A DNA stretch of 64,000 nt. Source: Ascochyta rabiei. Its lineage: Eukaryota; Ascomycota; Dothideomycetes; Pleosporales; Didymellaceae. The DNA lies in NCBI RefSeq assembly GCF_004011695.2, contig NC_082416.1, positions 310,001-374,000 of the forward strand, written 5' to 3'. A model generated the notes under the pieces. That model did no database searches and was not told the origin of the DNA. It saw nothing but the letters and a program-made list of their open reading frames with translations. Position 1 is the first letter of the stretch. Every line of letters begins with the position of its first letter. The position numbers and the translations under genes are program-made. Shown piece after piece: positions 54,921 to 64,000 of this stretch.

Positions 54921-57900
54921 TCGTGTGTCGTGCCCACTGCGCAGCCCTGTTGCGTGCTACGGCAGGCGCCACCACCTCCCAGCTGCAGAGACAAAGACGC
55001 TGCAGGAGGACAACGGTGAGGGGTTCGCGCCAGTTCCTTTGTGCCGGCCGCATTCATCTGCACGCAATACCGGTACCGTCAGTGGAGCGCAAGCTGGTAC
55101 GGTGCTCCTGATATCGCGACTCATCTCCTCGCCCAGCGTGCAGACACTTTGTCCTCCCTGCAACCACCATCCAGAGCGGTCGTCTGTGTTACAGCCTCAT
55201 CTCGCACGACGCACACCAACCTCTTACCAGAGCACGCACCAGTGACAACCACGACACGACGGCTGCAGCGCCGTTGGCTCACACCTTGGTCCGAACCCGT
55301 TTTGGCGCGACCCCATTCCAAGCATGCAATCGGCTGTCAGCACGTCGTACAAGCAAGCCACCTGCCAATCGCTACGCTCCCACCCTGTGACACGCTTTCA
55401 CCACCCTGAGAGGCGCGGAGGATTGTGCTGATTCCGTGGAAACGTGGACGGCACGTTGCACCCTTGCATCTGACAACAAAAAAGCCCGCTGCTCATCGGT
55501 AGTCAGCACGAAGCTACGCATTCTTTCTTGCAGTACGAGATTCCACATGGTTGACGCAAGTGCGTGATCGTTGTCACCAACGCTTGCGGCATCACACCAC
55601 ACCAAACGTCCTGCCGTCATTGTGCTCAATCGTGACCCTGGGAAGACTTGCATTCCAAAGCCCTGTACTTGATGCTCGTCAACGTGTGTACAGGAGACAT
55701 GAGAATAGCGCTGTACACAGCACATGTGAAGTATTCTGCAGACCCACTCCCAACGCTGCAGAACACGAGGCCTTCTCTGTGGGGGGGCTGCTGCTTTCTT
55801 CTCGCTGAGACGGATGCCCGCACTTGCACGGTGCAACCCAACTACAACACGATTACGCTGTTGGGCACTGCATGCGAGACACATCGACCAACAGGTTCTT
55901 GGCCGGTGGCCCGCAACGCCAGATCCGCTACGCTGGACCCTTCACGGCTTCGCTTGCCCATCATGCCCGTTTCCAGCACCCTCCGCGGAGCCCGGAATAC
56001 TCACGAATCAGCACTATCGGGGGTGCGTTGACAGGCGCCAAGGGCGATTACAATTGCTGTAACGATCAGCGTCCAGTAAACCCATTGCTTCGTACCAGAG
56101 GGCAAACGTCCATGTACACCCTGAAGGCGGTGGTCGACAAGTCTCACTAGACCAACCTCCGCTGCCGTACAGCATGGCGACTGTTTGAAGTCTCCGAGCA
56201 CCCGACGACACGTGCGATGGCTTGGGAAAAAGCAGCCACACACTTGTGTTTCAGCATACGGCAGCAATTCCGCCATTCTGCCGGTCGGATCCAACTCCGG
56301 GCTGATTTTGCATCTCTCCATGGCAGAGACGGAAGATGAGGTGCCACTTCTTTCGCCACTATCTGAGGGGCGACGGGAAACGCCATGCATCATCACTCCT
56401 TCCCGTCGTCGAATGCCCTTCTGGAAATTCGTCACCATCCGCAGGCAAGCAGCAGGCAAAGAGCATCATCGACACTCGCCAAGACAGTGCGGAATTAGTG
56501 GTGTTTGTCAAACGCTGGCAATGATGCCTAAATATCGATTTGCCTGCACCGTGCTCCCCTTGCTCATTTGCCAGTTCAAGCCTTCCAGAACGCCGGAACC
56601 TTTGAGCAGCGCCATAGCATCCTCGGCGCAACTACCTTTTTCTTTTTTCTTCTCTTTTTTTCTTTTTTAGCTGCCGATGCCCAATGCCGCTCGGTAGACG
56701 ATGAAACACGAGATGCTCCGTCACTTGTCAGTCACCCTTGCGTCCTCTGGGCAAGCCGAAGGAACCTCGTCAGTCGTCTCTCTGTCACAGCCCTATCAAA
56801 GTCATATGGACGAGGATCACCCGTCTGTTTCGGCAGAAAAACCACAGCCTGACAGCCCGAGTCATGGGTCAAGCCCCGAGCACGCCAGGGGGGTGCCTAC
56901 ACGTGGCAATCGATTCCTTCTATCTAGCGGGCCGCTTTGCCCTGGCGTGAACGATGGTGCTCCAGTCGTGCAACCCACGATGCCGCCCTCGCGTGTCCTC
57001 GACGCAGACCTGCATCGCCTGTGACTGGACGCACCCCAAGCACTACTGCAGGCGTCGCGTGGCTGACAGCGCTGCTTGTATTTACCCGAGCATATTGATC
57101 AGATCCAATATGACGCTCACCAACGTGGCTTCGAAACTTACAAACGCCTCTTCATTTGCAGCTCGTTTCAACATGGGCTTTGCGCATCATGCCGACATTG
57201 TGCGCGTCCCTCAGATGTGCGAATCCCTTCGTTCCCCTCCACCAATATTGCCGCCTGTTATGACTGTCTTCAAACCCCGTGCTGGGTGGGGCTTTACCGA
57301 GGAACGTCCTCGAGTCAGGAATGTCGGTGAGACTTTTGTTGTTCACCATGGATGACGAGAGATAGGGTACTTATCAGCACCCTTGGCCGGTCACGAGCTG
57401 GCAAAATCCTTCTCGGTAGAAGCCATCCGCGTCTGCGAGGACCCTTTCACGTCGTGCAATGTCCCAAACCCGGTGTTGAGGCGTGCAGCCGGACAATGCG
57501 CACTTCTGGCTAGTGCTGCAAGAGGCGGTTATCGTCAACCACCGCTGTCGCGGCGAACATCGGCACTGCGTTCTCGAACGTGCCGACTCACAGAGGCTGA
57601 GGGATCGGAACATCGCGCATGAGATGTCGCAGCCACGTTGTGGGCGGCAGCTGAGCCTAGGCTTCAACGATGAGTAGCGCCATCTTCTTTCATGCTTTGC
57701 AAGAGCAAGGGAATGTTTGTCGACTGACTCGGACCCATGATTCCGAAGCTCATGCGAGCGACGTCTGGTTCTCGTCCCATCGTCGTGTACACAAGCCTCA
57801 TGCACCCCGTCGCGAGGTGCCACATGGGGCTGCGCGTGTTTACGACATCGTGTGACAAGAGATGGGCATCTAGATGTAGGCATGCATACTCTTATGCTGT

Positions 57901-59434
57901 GAACAGTGGTGAGCGAGCTTCGCATACCGAGAGCACGGAGGACTTCGGTCTGGTTTTGAGGTTTGTCGTTGGAGATCAATGCTATCCGTCTGCAAGAGTT
58001 ATGTCCGTCGGGTCTCATAAGCAGGACACTGTTGCCACCTCCTTTTGTACGACAGCATTGATTCCGCGTTCTCCCAGATTACAGAAAGTGTCCAGAAGTC
58101 AAGCTCGACGCCTGCGCTTTTACTCTGTGGTGGCGAGGTTTCGTCGTAGTGGACCCAGGACCCTGTCGGTGTCCACATTTCGAGCTTGAGTTCTAGAGAG
58201 TGCTGCGAGAGCGGGGAGGAACTAGAATGTCATTGCTGGACACTCACCTACAGGCGTCGGTGCCAGCTCGAGCTCGCCAGCGTGCACGCCGCTCGTACTG
58301 ATCGGCGGCATTGTGGGCGGTAGTGTAAGCGTAGCGGTGTTGGGTAGTGGTGGTACTGTCTAACAGCAGGGTCATGGTAGTGTGGGCCCAGATTAGAGCG
58401 TCTTCTGACGCTTAGTAGAGGTCGACGATGGCGTTGGTGGTGGGGCAAGCAGCCCATGGTGTTGTAACCGATACCCCTTCGAGAAGCACCATCTCCACCG
58501 TCGGACAAACCAATCACTCTTGACTTGTGGACAACTGTATAACCGGCGGCTGGAGGTGCCAACAAACTCCCAATATCCGTGTGGCTTAGCTTCTGGCATA
58601 ATAGCAACAGTGCCTGCGATATTACGTCTACTCTGATCCCTCAGCTACATATCTTCCTGGACTTATGAGAAACGTAGCCCGCAGGCCCGCAACCAGACTA
58701 TAGCAGGTCATAGTACCCGATTCTTTCTGCTCTACTATGTAGGTCTGTAGTGCTCCACACTCTGACATTCAGTAGCAGTACATCAGCCGCAGACTTACCA
58801 CGACTACCTAGGACTATAAGTCAGGTTCTTTGAGGCAGATTTGATACTCTTGTGTTGACTGCAATGTGTCCTGTTTTACCACGTCAAAGCCGTCTTCGGT
58901 TGACGACCCTCTCTATCACCCTTCAACCTCGAGATCGATGCTACAGAAGGCCTGGCACCTTCGCATTGCCTGCCCTCTCGAGCACATATCAAACACAACA
59001 CTGCAGGCTACAGACGCACCTCGCGAGTAGAAGGGGCCTGTGAACAGTACCGAAATCCTTCCAGGGAACACTTTCGCAATGCCAGCCAACAGCAACACCG
59101 ATGGATGTATTAGATTCACCACATCAAAGTCCACCTCATCCCTAAGTACCCTCCAACGAACCTTCCAACCCATGGTTCGGCAATTTTCAACTCGCCACGT
59201 TGGTAGCCGACCCGTGCGGCGCAGTCGTTATCCCGACACCCTTACTTAACGCTAGAACAACCACGCCGCCTGTGCCGCTTCGCTCCGCACCCAGTCCACA
59301 AAGCGCTCGGTAATTTGCAACCGATGGAAAGGATGCTGGAGTTTTGGGCTGTTCCAGAGACATGGGTTGGGGCGAGGTGTCGAGGTGGTGAGTCATTGCA
59401 CAAACGCCTGAATGCTTGCACGACGGGGTTGGAC

Positions 59435-59448
59435 GGGGGGGGGGGGGG
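59435..59448. repeat. Run of 14 G
   Basis: Uninterrupted G run; length is prone to sequencing error. Confidence 0.8.
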
Positions 59449-59889
59449 TCCAGCAATGTACCTTTGTATCGATGGGTCGCGTATGATGCTGCAGCATCGT
59501 GGAGCCTTGTTGGGCGGCTAGAGCTGGTCGTGCCGCGCTGGACTGGATGTATGGTGATGTAGGTGACGGGCCACGCTAGGTAACTCTGGTGTAGACGTGG
59601 TGTTTTAGGTAAATGCTCTCGCACTCGCACCTGACTTGGCATGCAGGATCGATAGTCTACACTTTATGTTTTGTGACTATGATCAGTAAGCGCACAGAAA
59701 GCTGGGAGACAGGGTCGTCTGCTGTGATGTATCGTTCTGTTGAACTCGTTTACATGCTGCTACAACGAGGGCTACGGAGCTACAATTTAACTTGATAGCC
59801 TTCAAGCAATATGAAGTATAACTGCTACAGCCATCGTTCTTATACCATGTTGTTCTCCGTCAGTCACTCAGGAGAGAGGTAACCACTGC

Positions 59890-60951
59890 TCATTCCAAAG
59901 CTGGAGTGTCCGCATAGCACTGGGCCATCATTTGTGGAGCATAGCGCTCACCACTGACATCCGCCTCTTCACAGGCCTTCCTGATGTGCTGCTCCTCCTC
60001 TTTGCTCAGCTTCACATCCAACGAACCCAAGTTCTCCTTGAGCCTGTTGACCTTCGTTGTACCTGGGATGGGGAAGATGTCGTCGCCCTGCGCCATCAAC
60101 CACGCAAGCGTCAACTGGCTGGACTCGACACCCTTCTTCTTCGCCAACTCGGTGATCTGATCAACAAGCTTCAAGTTCTTGGGGAAGTTTTCTGCGCTGA
60201 AACGGGGCATCTGGCTGCGGAAGTCGTCCTTGGCGAAATCGTCTGGAGACCTCAGGGCACCACTGAGAATACCGCGGCAGAGGGGAGAGTAGGCGACGAC
60301 TGCGACGCCCAGCTCCCGACAAGTCGCGAGAAGATCGATCTGCTTGCTCTCGATCTCTAGCGCGAATGGTGAGTACTCGACTTGCACGACGGAGATGGGA
60401 TGTACGGCATGTGCGCGACGCAAAGTATCAGACGACACTTCTGACAGTCCAAGGTACTTAATCTTTCTCTCGTTTTTCAACTCGGCCATGGCTTCAACAG
60501 TCTTCTCGATTGGTGTCTTTCCATCGACACGGTGGCAATAGTACAGGTCGATCTGTGACAGGCCAAGACGCTCAAGACTGGCACTGCAGGCTTTCTTGGC
60601 GTGCTCTGGTGAGCTGTCGGTTTGGAAAGTCTTCTGGTCAACAGCAAACTTTGTGGCAAGGAAGATGTCGTTGCGTTTGTCCTTGTTGGCGGCAAACCAT
60701 TTGCCGAGGAGAATCTCGTTATCGCCGTACCTGCAGTCAGTTAGTTAAGAGCTGGACAAACGGTGCGGGAGAACATGCAGGTCAGATGAGTCCCAGAAGC
60801 GCTCGCCCAGTTTGTGGGCCTGTGTAAGGATCTCAAGGCGCTCTTCGTCTGGCTTTGGTGTGCCGTAGAACATGGACAGACCCATGAGGCCAAATCCCAG
60901 ACGGTTGACATGAGGGCCGTTGCGACCTAACTGAGCTGTAGGTAGAGACAT
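59890..60951 (-). CDS. Aldo-keto reductase (AKR13/YakC-like)
   Basis: Exon 1 is 60951-60779 and exon 2 is 60730-59890, giving 337 residues. NADPH-dependent carbonyl reductase fold: LGRNGPHVNRLGFGLMGLSM, the catalytic Asp and Tyr in FWDSSDLYGDNEILLGKWF, Lys in IFLATKFAVDQKTF, His in SQIDLYYCHRVDGKTPIEKT, then IKYLGLSEVSSDTLRRAHAV, VVAYSPLCRGILSGAL and the cofactor end FPIPGTTKVNRLKENLGSL. The SSDLYGDNE motif is restored only by a 48 nt intron (60778-60731) starting GCATGT and ending CTGCAG: a GC-AG intron with CTAAC/CTGAC branch words. A plain GT donor four bases later leaves the wrong phase. Pyridoxal or other aldehyde substrates are known in the family; the substrate here is unknown. Confidence 0.92.
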
Positions 60952-61537
60952 TATGAGATTGTTGTGGGGTGCAAAGAGATCGCTAGATGTTTGAGGAGAG
61001 TATAAGACAGAACGGTGCGACTGAAAGAAGGAATGAAGCTAAGTAAGGGTACAGCAAATGTTCAATAAGGAGCCACGAGGCCATACTTAAGAACGATGAG
61101 AAAGTGCTTCAGTAGTCTCTTGTGCAACTATTATCAAATCATCCATTCAAATCGCTACTTCCGGACCAAGTTTACCCTATTCCACCGCCACCGCTCGCAT
61201 CACAAATAGCTGTGACGTCGGCGAAGCGGATTTAAGCGTATCTCCATCGCGTTTTTCTACATGGCAAGGCCACACCTTCGTGAACTCTTGCGTTCAACTG
61301 GTGGAACGAATGAACCCTCAAGAACAACGCATAGAAGAGCAAATTCAAAGGACGTTTTGAGACTTTTGATCAAACAAGTGCACGACGCTTACTGATCTCG
61401 CGTGGCTCTGCGATAGCCGAGATCTGTGACTGTACCCTTGGGCTTACTACATCAACGCACTAAAAACGCGTCAAGTCGAGTTCATAAATACCACAACGTC
61501 ATCTTTGCAAATTGACCATTACACTTACTACGTCACT
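60952..61537. promoter_or_regulatory. Divergent intergenic region, aldo-keto reductase / PPC decarboxylase
   Basis: 586 bp between opposed starts. TGACGTCGG at about 61212 is CRE-like. No gene inside. Confidence 0.4.
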
Positions 61538-62350
61538 ATGTCGGTAGAAATTCGCGATCTAAAGCTGTCAAAGCTCAAACCCCTCGAACACCAGCATTCC
61601 GAACCACCCACACAATTCCGCAGCCGTTTCGACTTCGATCACCGCGATGAGAAGATACACCTCTTGTTGTGCGCGACCGGATCCGTTGCCACGATCAAGA
61701 TACCCAACATAATCAACGCGCTTGCGAAACACCCGAATATTGCAATTCGACTCATATTCACAACATCGGCGAAGAATTTCCTGCAAGGACAGAGCGATGA
61801 GCAACCGTCGCTGATGACTATAGAGGCGCTGCCGAATGTAGAGGGGATATATTATGACGAAGATGAGTGGAAAGAGCCATGGAAACGTGGCAATAAGATT
61901 CTGCACATTGAGCTACGGCGGTGGGCAGATATAATGGTTATTGCACCGTTGAGCGCGAATGAAATGGCAAAGATTACACAGGGCTGGTCGGACAACCTAC
62001 TGCTGTCTGTAGTACGGGCTTGGGATACTACAGGTCTGATAGATCCGGTCAGAGACATACCAGGCGTAAATTGGCCGGAAGAGGAAGGATGGAAAGAAGG
62101 TCCGAACAAGAAGCGAATACTAATTGCGCCATCGATGAACACGGCAATGTGGTTGCAGCCAATTACGAAGAAACAGGTGCAGGTGTTGGAGGACGAGTGG
62201 GGTGTCAAAAATGGGGGCTGGTATGAGGTACTGCAGCCAATGTCGAAGGAGCTGGCGTGTGGAGATGTTGGCGGCGGGGCTATGAAAGATTGGAGGGAGA
62301 TCGTGGGTGTCATCGAAGCAAGACTTGGTTTGAAAACTATCGAGGATTGA
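61538..62350 (+). CDS. Phosphopantothenoylcysteine decarboxylase (Hal3/Cab3-like flavoprotein)
   Basis: Single exon, 270 residues from MSVEIRDLKLSKLKPLE. Converts phosphopantothenoylcysteine to phosphopantetheine in coenzyme A synthesis, using FMN. HFCD-family landmarks: HLLLCATGSVATIKIPNIIN (flavin loop), IRLIFTTSAKNFL, the catalytic His in ILHIELRRWADIMVIAPLSA, ANEMAKITQGWSDNLLLSVV, the substrate clamp APSMNTAMWLQP (P-x-M-N-x-x-M-W) and the catalytic Cys in MSKELACGDVGGGAM. Both His and Cys are present, so one polypeptide could be active, whereas budding yeast splits these residues among Cab3, Hal3 and Vhs3. An insertion rich in Glu/Trp (VNWPEEEGWKEG) is typical of fungal forms. No acidic Hal3-type tail. 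Confidence 0.94.
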   Translation: MSVEIRDLKLSKLKPLEHQHSEPPTQFRSRFDFDHRDEKIHLLLCATGSVATIKIPNIINALAKHPNIAIRLIFTTSAKNFLQGQSDEQPSLMTIEALPNVEGIYYDEDEWKEPWKRGNKILHIELRRWADIMVIAPLSANEMAKITQGWSDNLLLSVVRAWDTTGLIDPVRDIPGVNWPEEEGWKEGPNKKRILIAPSMNTAMWLQPITKKQVQVLEDEWGVKNGGWYEVLQPMSKELACGDVGGGAMKDWREIVGVIEARLGLKTIED

Positions 62351-64000
62351 GATGCGCAAGCTTTTGAACCAAACAAGGCGGTAGTCGTGCTGTAAAACGC
62401 CTCCTTGTAATGACAGATCCTTCGAGCGACCGCAGTTTCTCGCACGAGATGATCATATCTGAGGGTGTGAACACTGATGCACAAGCAAGATACGCGAATG
62501 GTCTTTGAAGTGGGCATGGACCAAGTCGTGATCTTGCCATGGGCAGATGGACCAGCCGACATAGGTACGGGATTTCTGCGTATCAAATACAGCTTCGGGG
62601 TTTTCTGCACCCTCGATACTTCATTGTTTCATTGGCTCGCAGTTTGGACGACTGTGAAGCCTTTGACAGGCTGTTATCCTGTGTACTCCTCTTCACAAAG
62701 CAACTATGGCATGTATGCGACTCTGTTTACGGACATGTCTTCTGACAACTTCAAACGCGATGCTCTAATTAATGAGGACACTTGCGAGAACGAGTATCAC
62801 TTCAAAACGAGGCACCAGATGTGCGAGGTTTATCAGCAAGATCATCATGTCACTGGATATGCCCCGCAAAGAGTAGCCATAGCTGGCTTCATCCGTCATT
62901 GACGAATACCATAATTGCATATTTGAGATCAAGCCTCAGGAATAAGCTTTTTCGGTGCGTATCTCTATGTCAACGAACGGCCACTGATACATGCGAGGCG
63001 GTCGTTCAGGAACACCAAGTATTGGAAATATTGCAGCGCACCTTCTATAACTATATCAGCCGTCAATATTGAACACAGCTGTCCAGTCGGTATCTACAAA
63101 TGCAGGGGTACGCAGACGTTCCCAGCCCGAGCGAAGAGAATACCGCAACTTGAAGTTCCCAGAAACACACATTGACAGGCTCATCAAACGTTTCTCGAGT
63201 ACAAACAGGCTCTTACGAGAAATGCTTAGACTCCATTCGTAAATCAGGTGATGTAACGGGATAGCTTCTTTACAACGAGCTACCCCCTGATACTGCAGTG
63301 CGCCAACACCGGCACATCAACCGAACCATACACTTGGTATAACCGAGCACATACACATTCAAGCGTGCATAAACCCTACAGGGATTCATATTAAGCCCAA
63401 GAGTGGCACTATTGTCAGGACGACAAGTTCACCGCAACTGCCCAGTGTCAGTTCACCGCACTAAAATACTAGATAACAGCTGAACCACTTAACGAATGGG
63501 TAAGCAGCTCAAAGCATCGAGGGGTATTGTAAATATTGTAAGCACGAACTGGTGATAGGTAGTCCTATAGGAGTTCACAGAGACTATGCTGAACGCTTTG
63601 CTCTCGAAAGTACGGTTGTGAACAGATGCTTAAGACTGCTCTCTAATCGCGTACAGATGTGACTCCAAGTGACCGAGCTTGTTCTTCTGGGATGCTAGAC
63701 CGGAAATGCTGGACAAAAGTCTGCTATGACTATAGTCTTCTTTCAATATATACTTCCCAGTTCACAAAGTAGTGTTGTAGACCGGGAGCAGTGGATGTAA
63801 GTCTTGTGTTTGATGTTCTTGGAAAATCAATTGGAGACATGGTTGTACCTTGTTGCTGCAAAAGGAATTGAGATTAGCCGTCTGAAGGTTTCGCTCATTG
63901 GGCACACAGATGGCAGACACTGCTCATACCGCCCACTGACCATGGTAAAACCTGGGCTCGAACCTATACCTCCTCGAAACTATGCCTGTTGTTATGTTAG
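62351..64000. other. Intergenic to window end, no supported gene
   Basis: A plus-strand frame at 62477-62902 has no domain. The right end has a tRNA B-box-like word at about 63952-63962 on the minus strand that does not fold (see rejected items). Confidence 0.45.

Larger units (their letters stand above)
54057..59889. other. 5.8 kb intergenic upstream of flbA; minisatellites, no supported gene
   Basis: The stretch next to flbA is GC-rich and repetitive: CGCCCACGC-type words at 54318-54366, CAGTGGCC-type words at 54540-54650, and a 9 bp minisatellite at 54859-54920. Long upstream regions are usual for developmental regulators. Between 55.4 and 59.4 kb many frames of 60-210 codons overlap antisense to one another; none shows a family motif. 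A run of 14 G lies at 59435-59448. Confidence 0.45.

Noticed and set aside
61852..62610. 252-codon minus-strand frame
   Set aside because: Antisense to the decarboxylase gene and its 3' flank, without any family feature.
63945..64000. B-box-like GGTTCGAGCC on the minus strand at the window edge, possible third split tRNA
   Set aside because: The T-stem would pair ATAGG with CCAGG, which fails at two of five positions, and any 5' half lies outside the window.
1..64000. CRISPR arrays, bacterial operons, rRNA genes, phage or transposase genes
   Set aside because: None seen; the window is eukaryotic nuclear DNA and its repeats are short minisatellites and microsatellites.

Overview
The window reads as nuclear DNA of a filamentous ascomycete, probably a plant-associated Dothideomycete. 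The order is inferred; the filamentous ascomycete is well supported. The support is: genes cut by many 48-58 nt GT-AG introns with CTAAC/CTGAC branch sites; an FlbA-type regulator (two DEP domains plus RGS) that governs conidiation; two secreted PL1 pectate lyases; fungal-only families; and base composition near 50% GC without AT-rich repeat-mutated blocks.

Layout. 1-1144 is the 5' part of a pectate lyase gene. 2.6-6.6 kb holds a short inverted repeat and broken genes of unknown function. 6.9-7.1 kb holds a split tRNA-Pro. 8.5-14 kb has three lineage-type hypothetical genes, one of them an octapeptide-repeat protein. 14.1-16.2 kb is a divergent pair, PTAR1-like and GET1. 17.4-19.3 kb is a decayed fusion of a short-chain dehydrogenase and a polysaccharide deacetylase. 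19.6-21.4 kb has a GNAT acetyltransferase and a second pectate lyase. 23.5-28.4 kb is a housekeeping block: RPP1, a UPF0662 protein, a small SET protein and TRAPPC13. 31.5-40.6 kb carries a DENN/C1 protein, a GPI-anchored wall protein, a split tRNA-Leu, ALG11 and COX18. 41.2-43 kb holds two relics. 44.4 kb has an orphan gene followed by a duplicated hairpin element. 46.7-54 kb has CHK1 and flbA. 59.9-62.4 kb has an aldo-keto reductase and phosphopantothenoylcysteine decarboxylase.

The most unusual content is the pair of tRNA genes. Neither is contiguous. In each, the 5' acceptor and start of the D-arm is separated from the rest by a 52-55 nt segment with every mark of a spliceosomal intron: a GT start, a CTAAC branch site about 11 nt before a terminal CAG, and the same size as the mRNA introns nearby. 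tRNA-Pro(CGG) has a second such intron (53 nt, GTAAGT...CAG) inside the anticodon, and beside it what looks like an ordinary 32 nt tRNA intron. Removing these segments gives tRNAs of 72 and 81 nt with perfect seven-pair acceptor stems. I know of no described class of nuclear tRNA genes with mRNA-type introns, so this is the best candidate for a new system here. Standard tRNA finders would probably miss both genes.

The genes do not form one pathway. Several work in secretion and membranes: GET1 (tail-anchored protein insertion), TRAPPC13 and the DENN protein (Rab and vesicle traffic), ALG11 (N-glycan precursor), the GPI protein and the pectate lyases. Neighbouring housekeeping genes are often divergent over promoters of about 190-330 bp.
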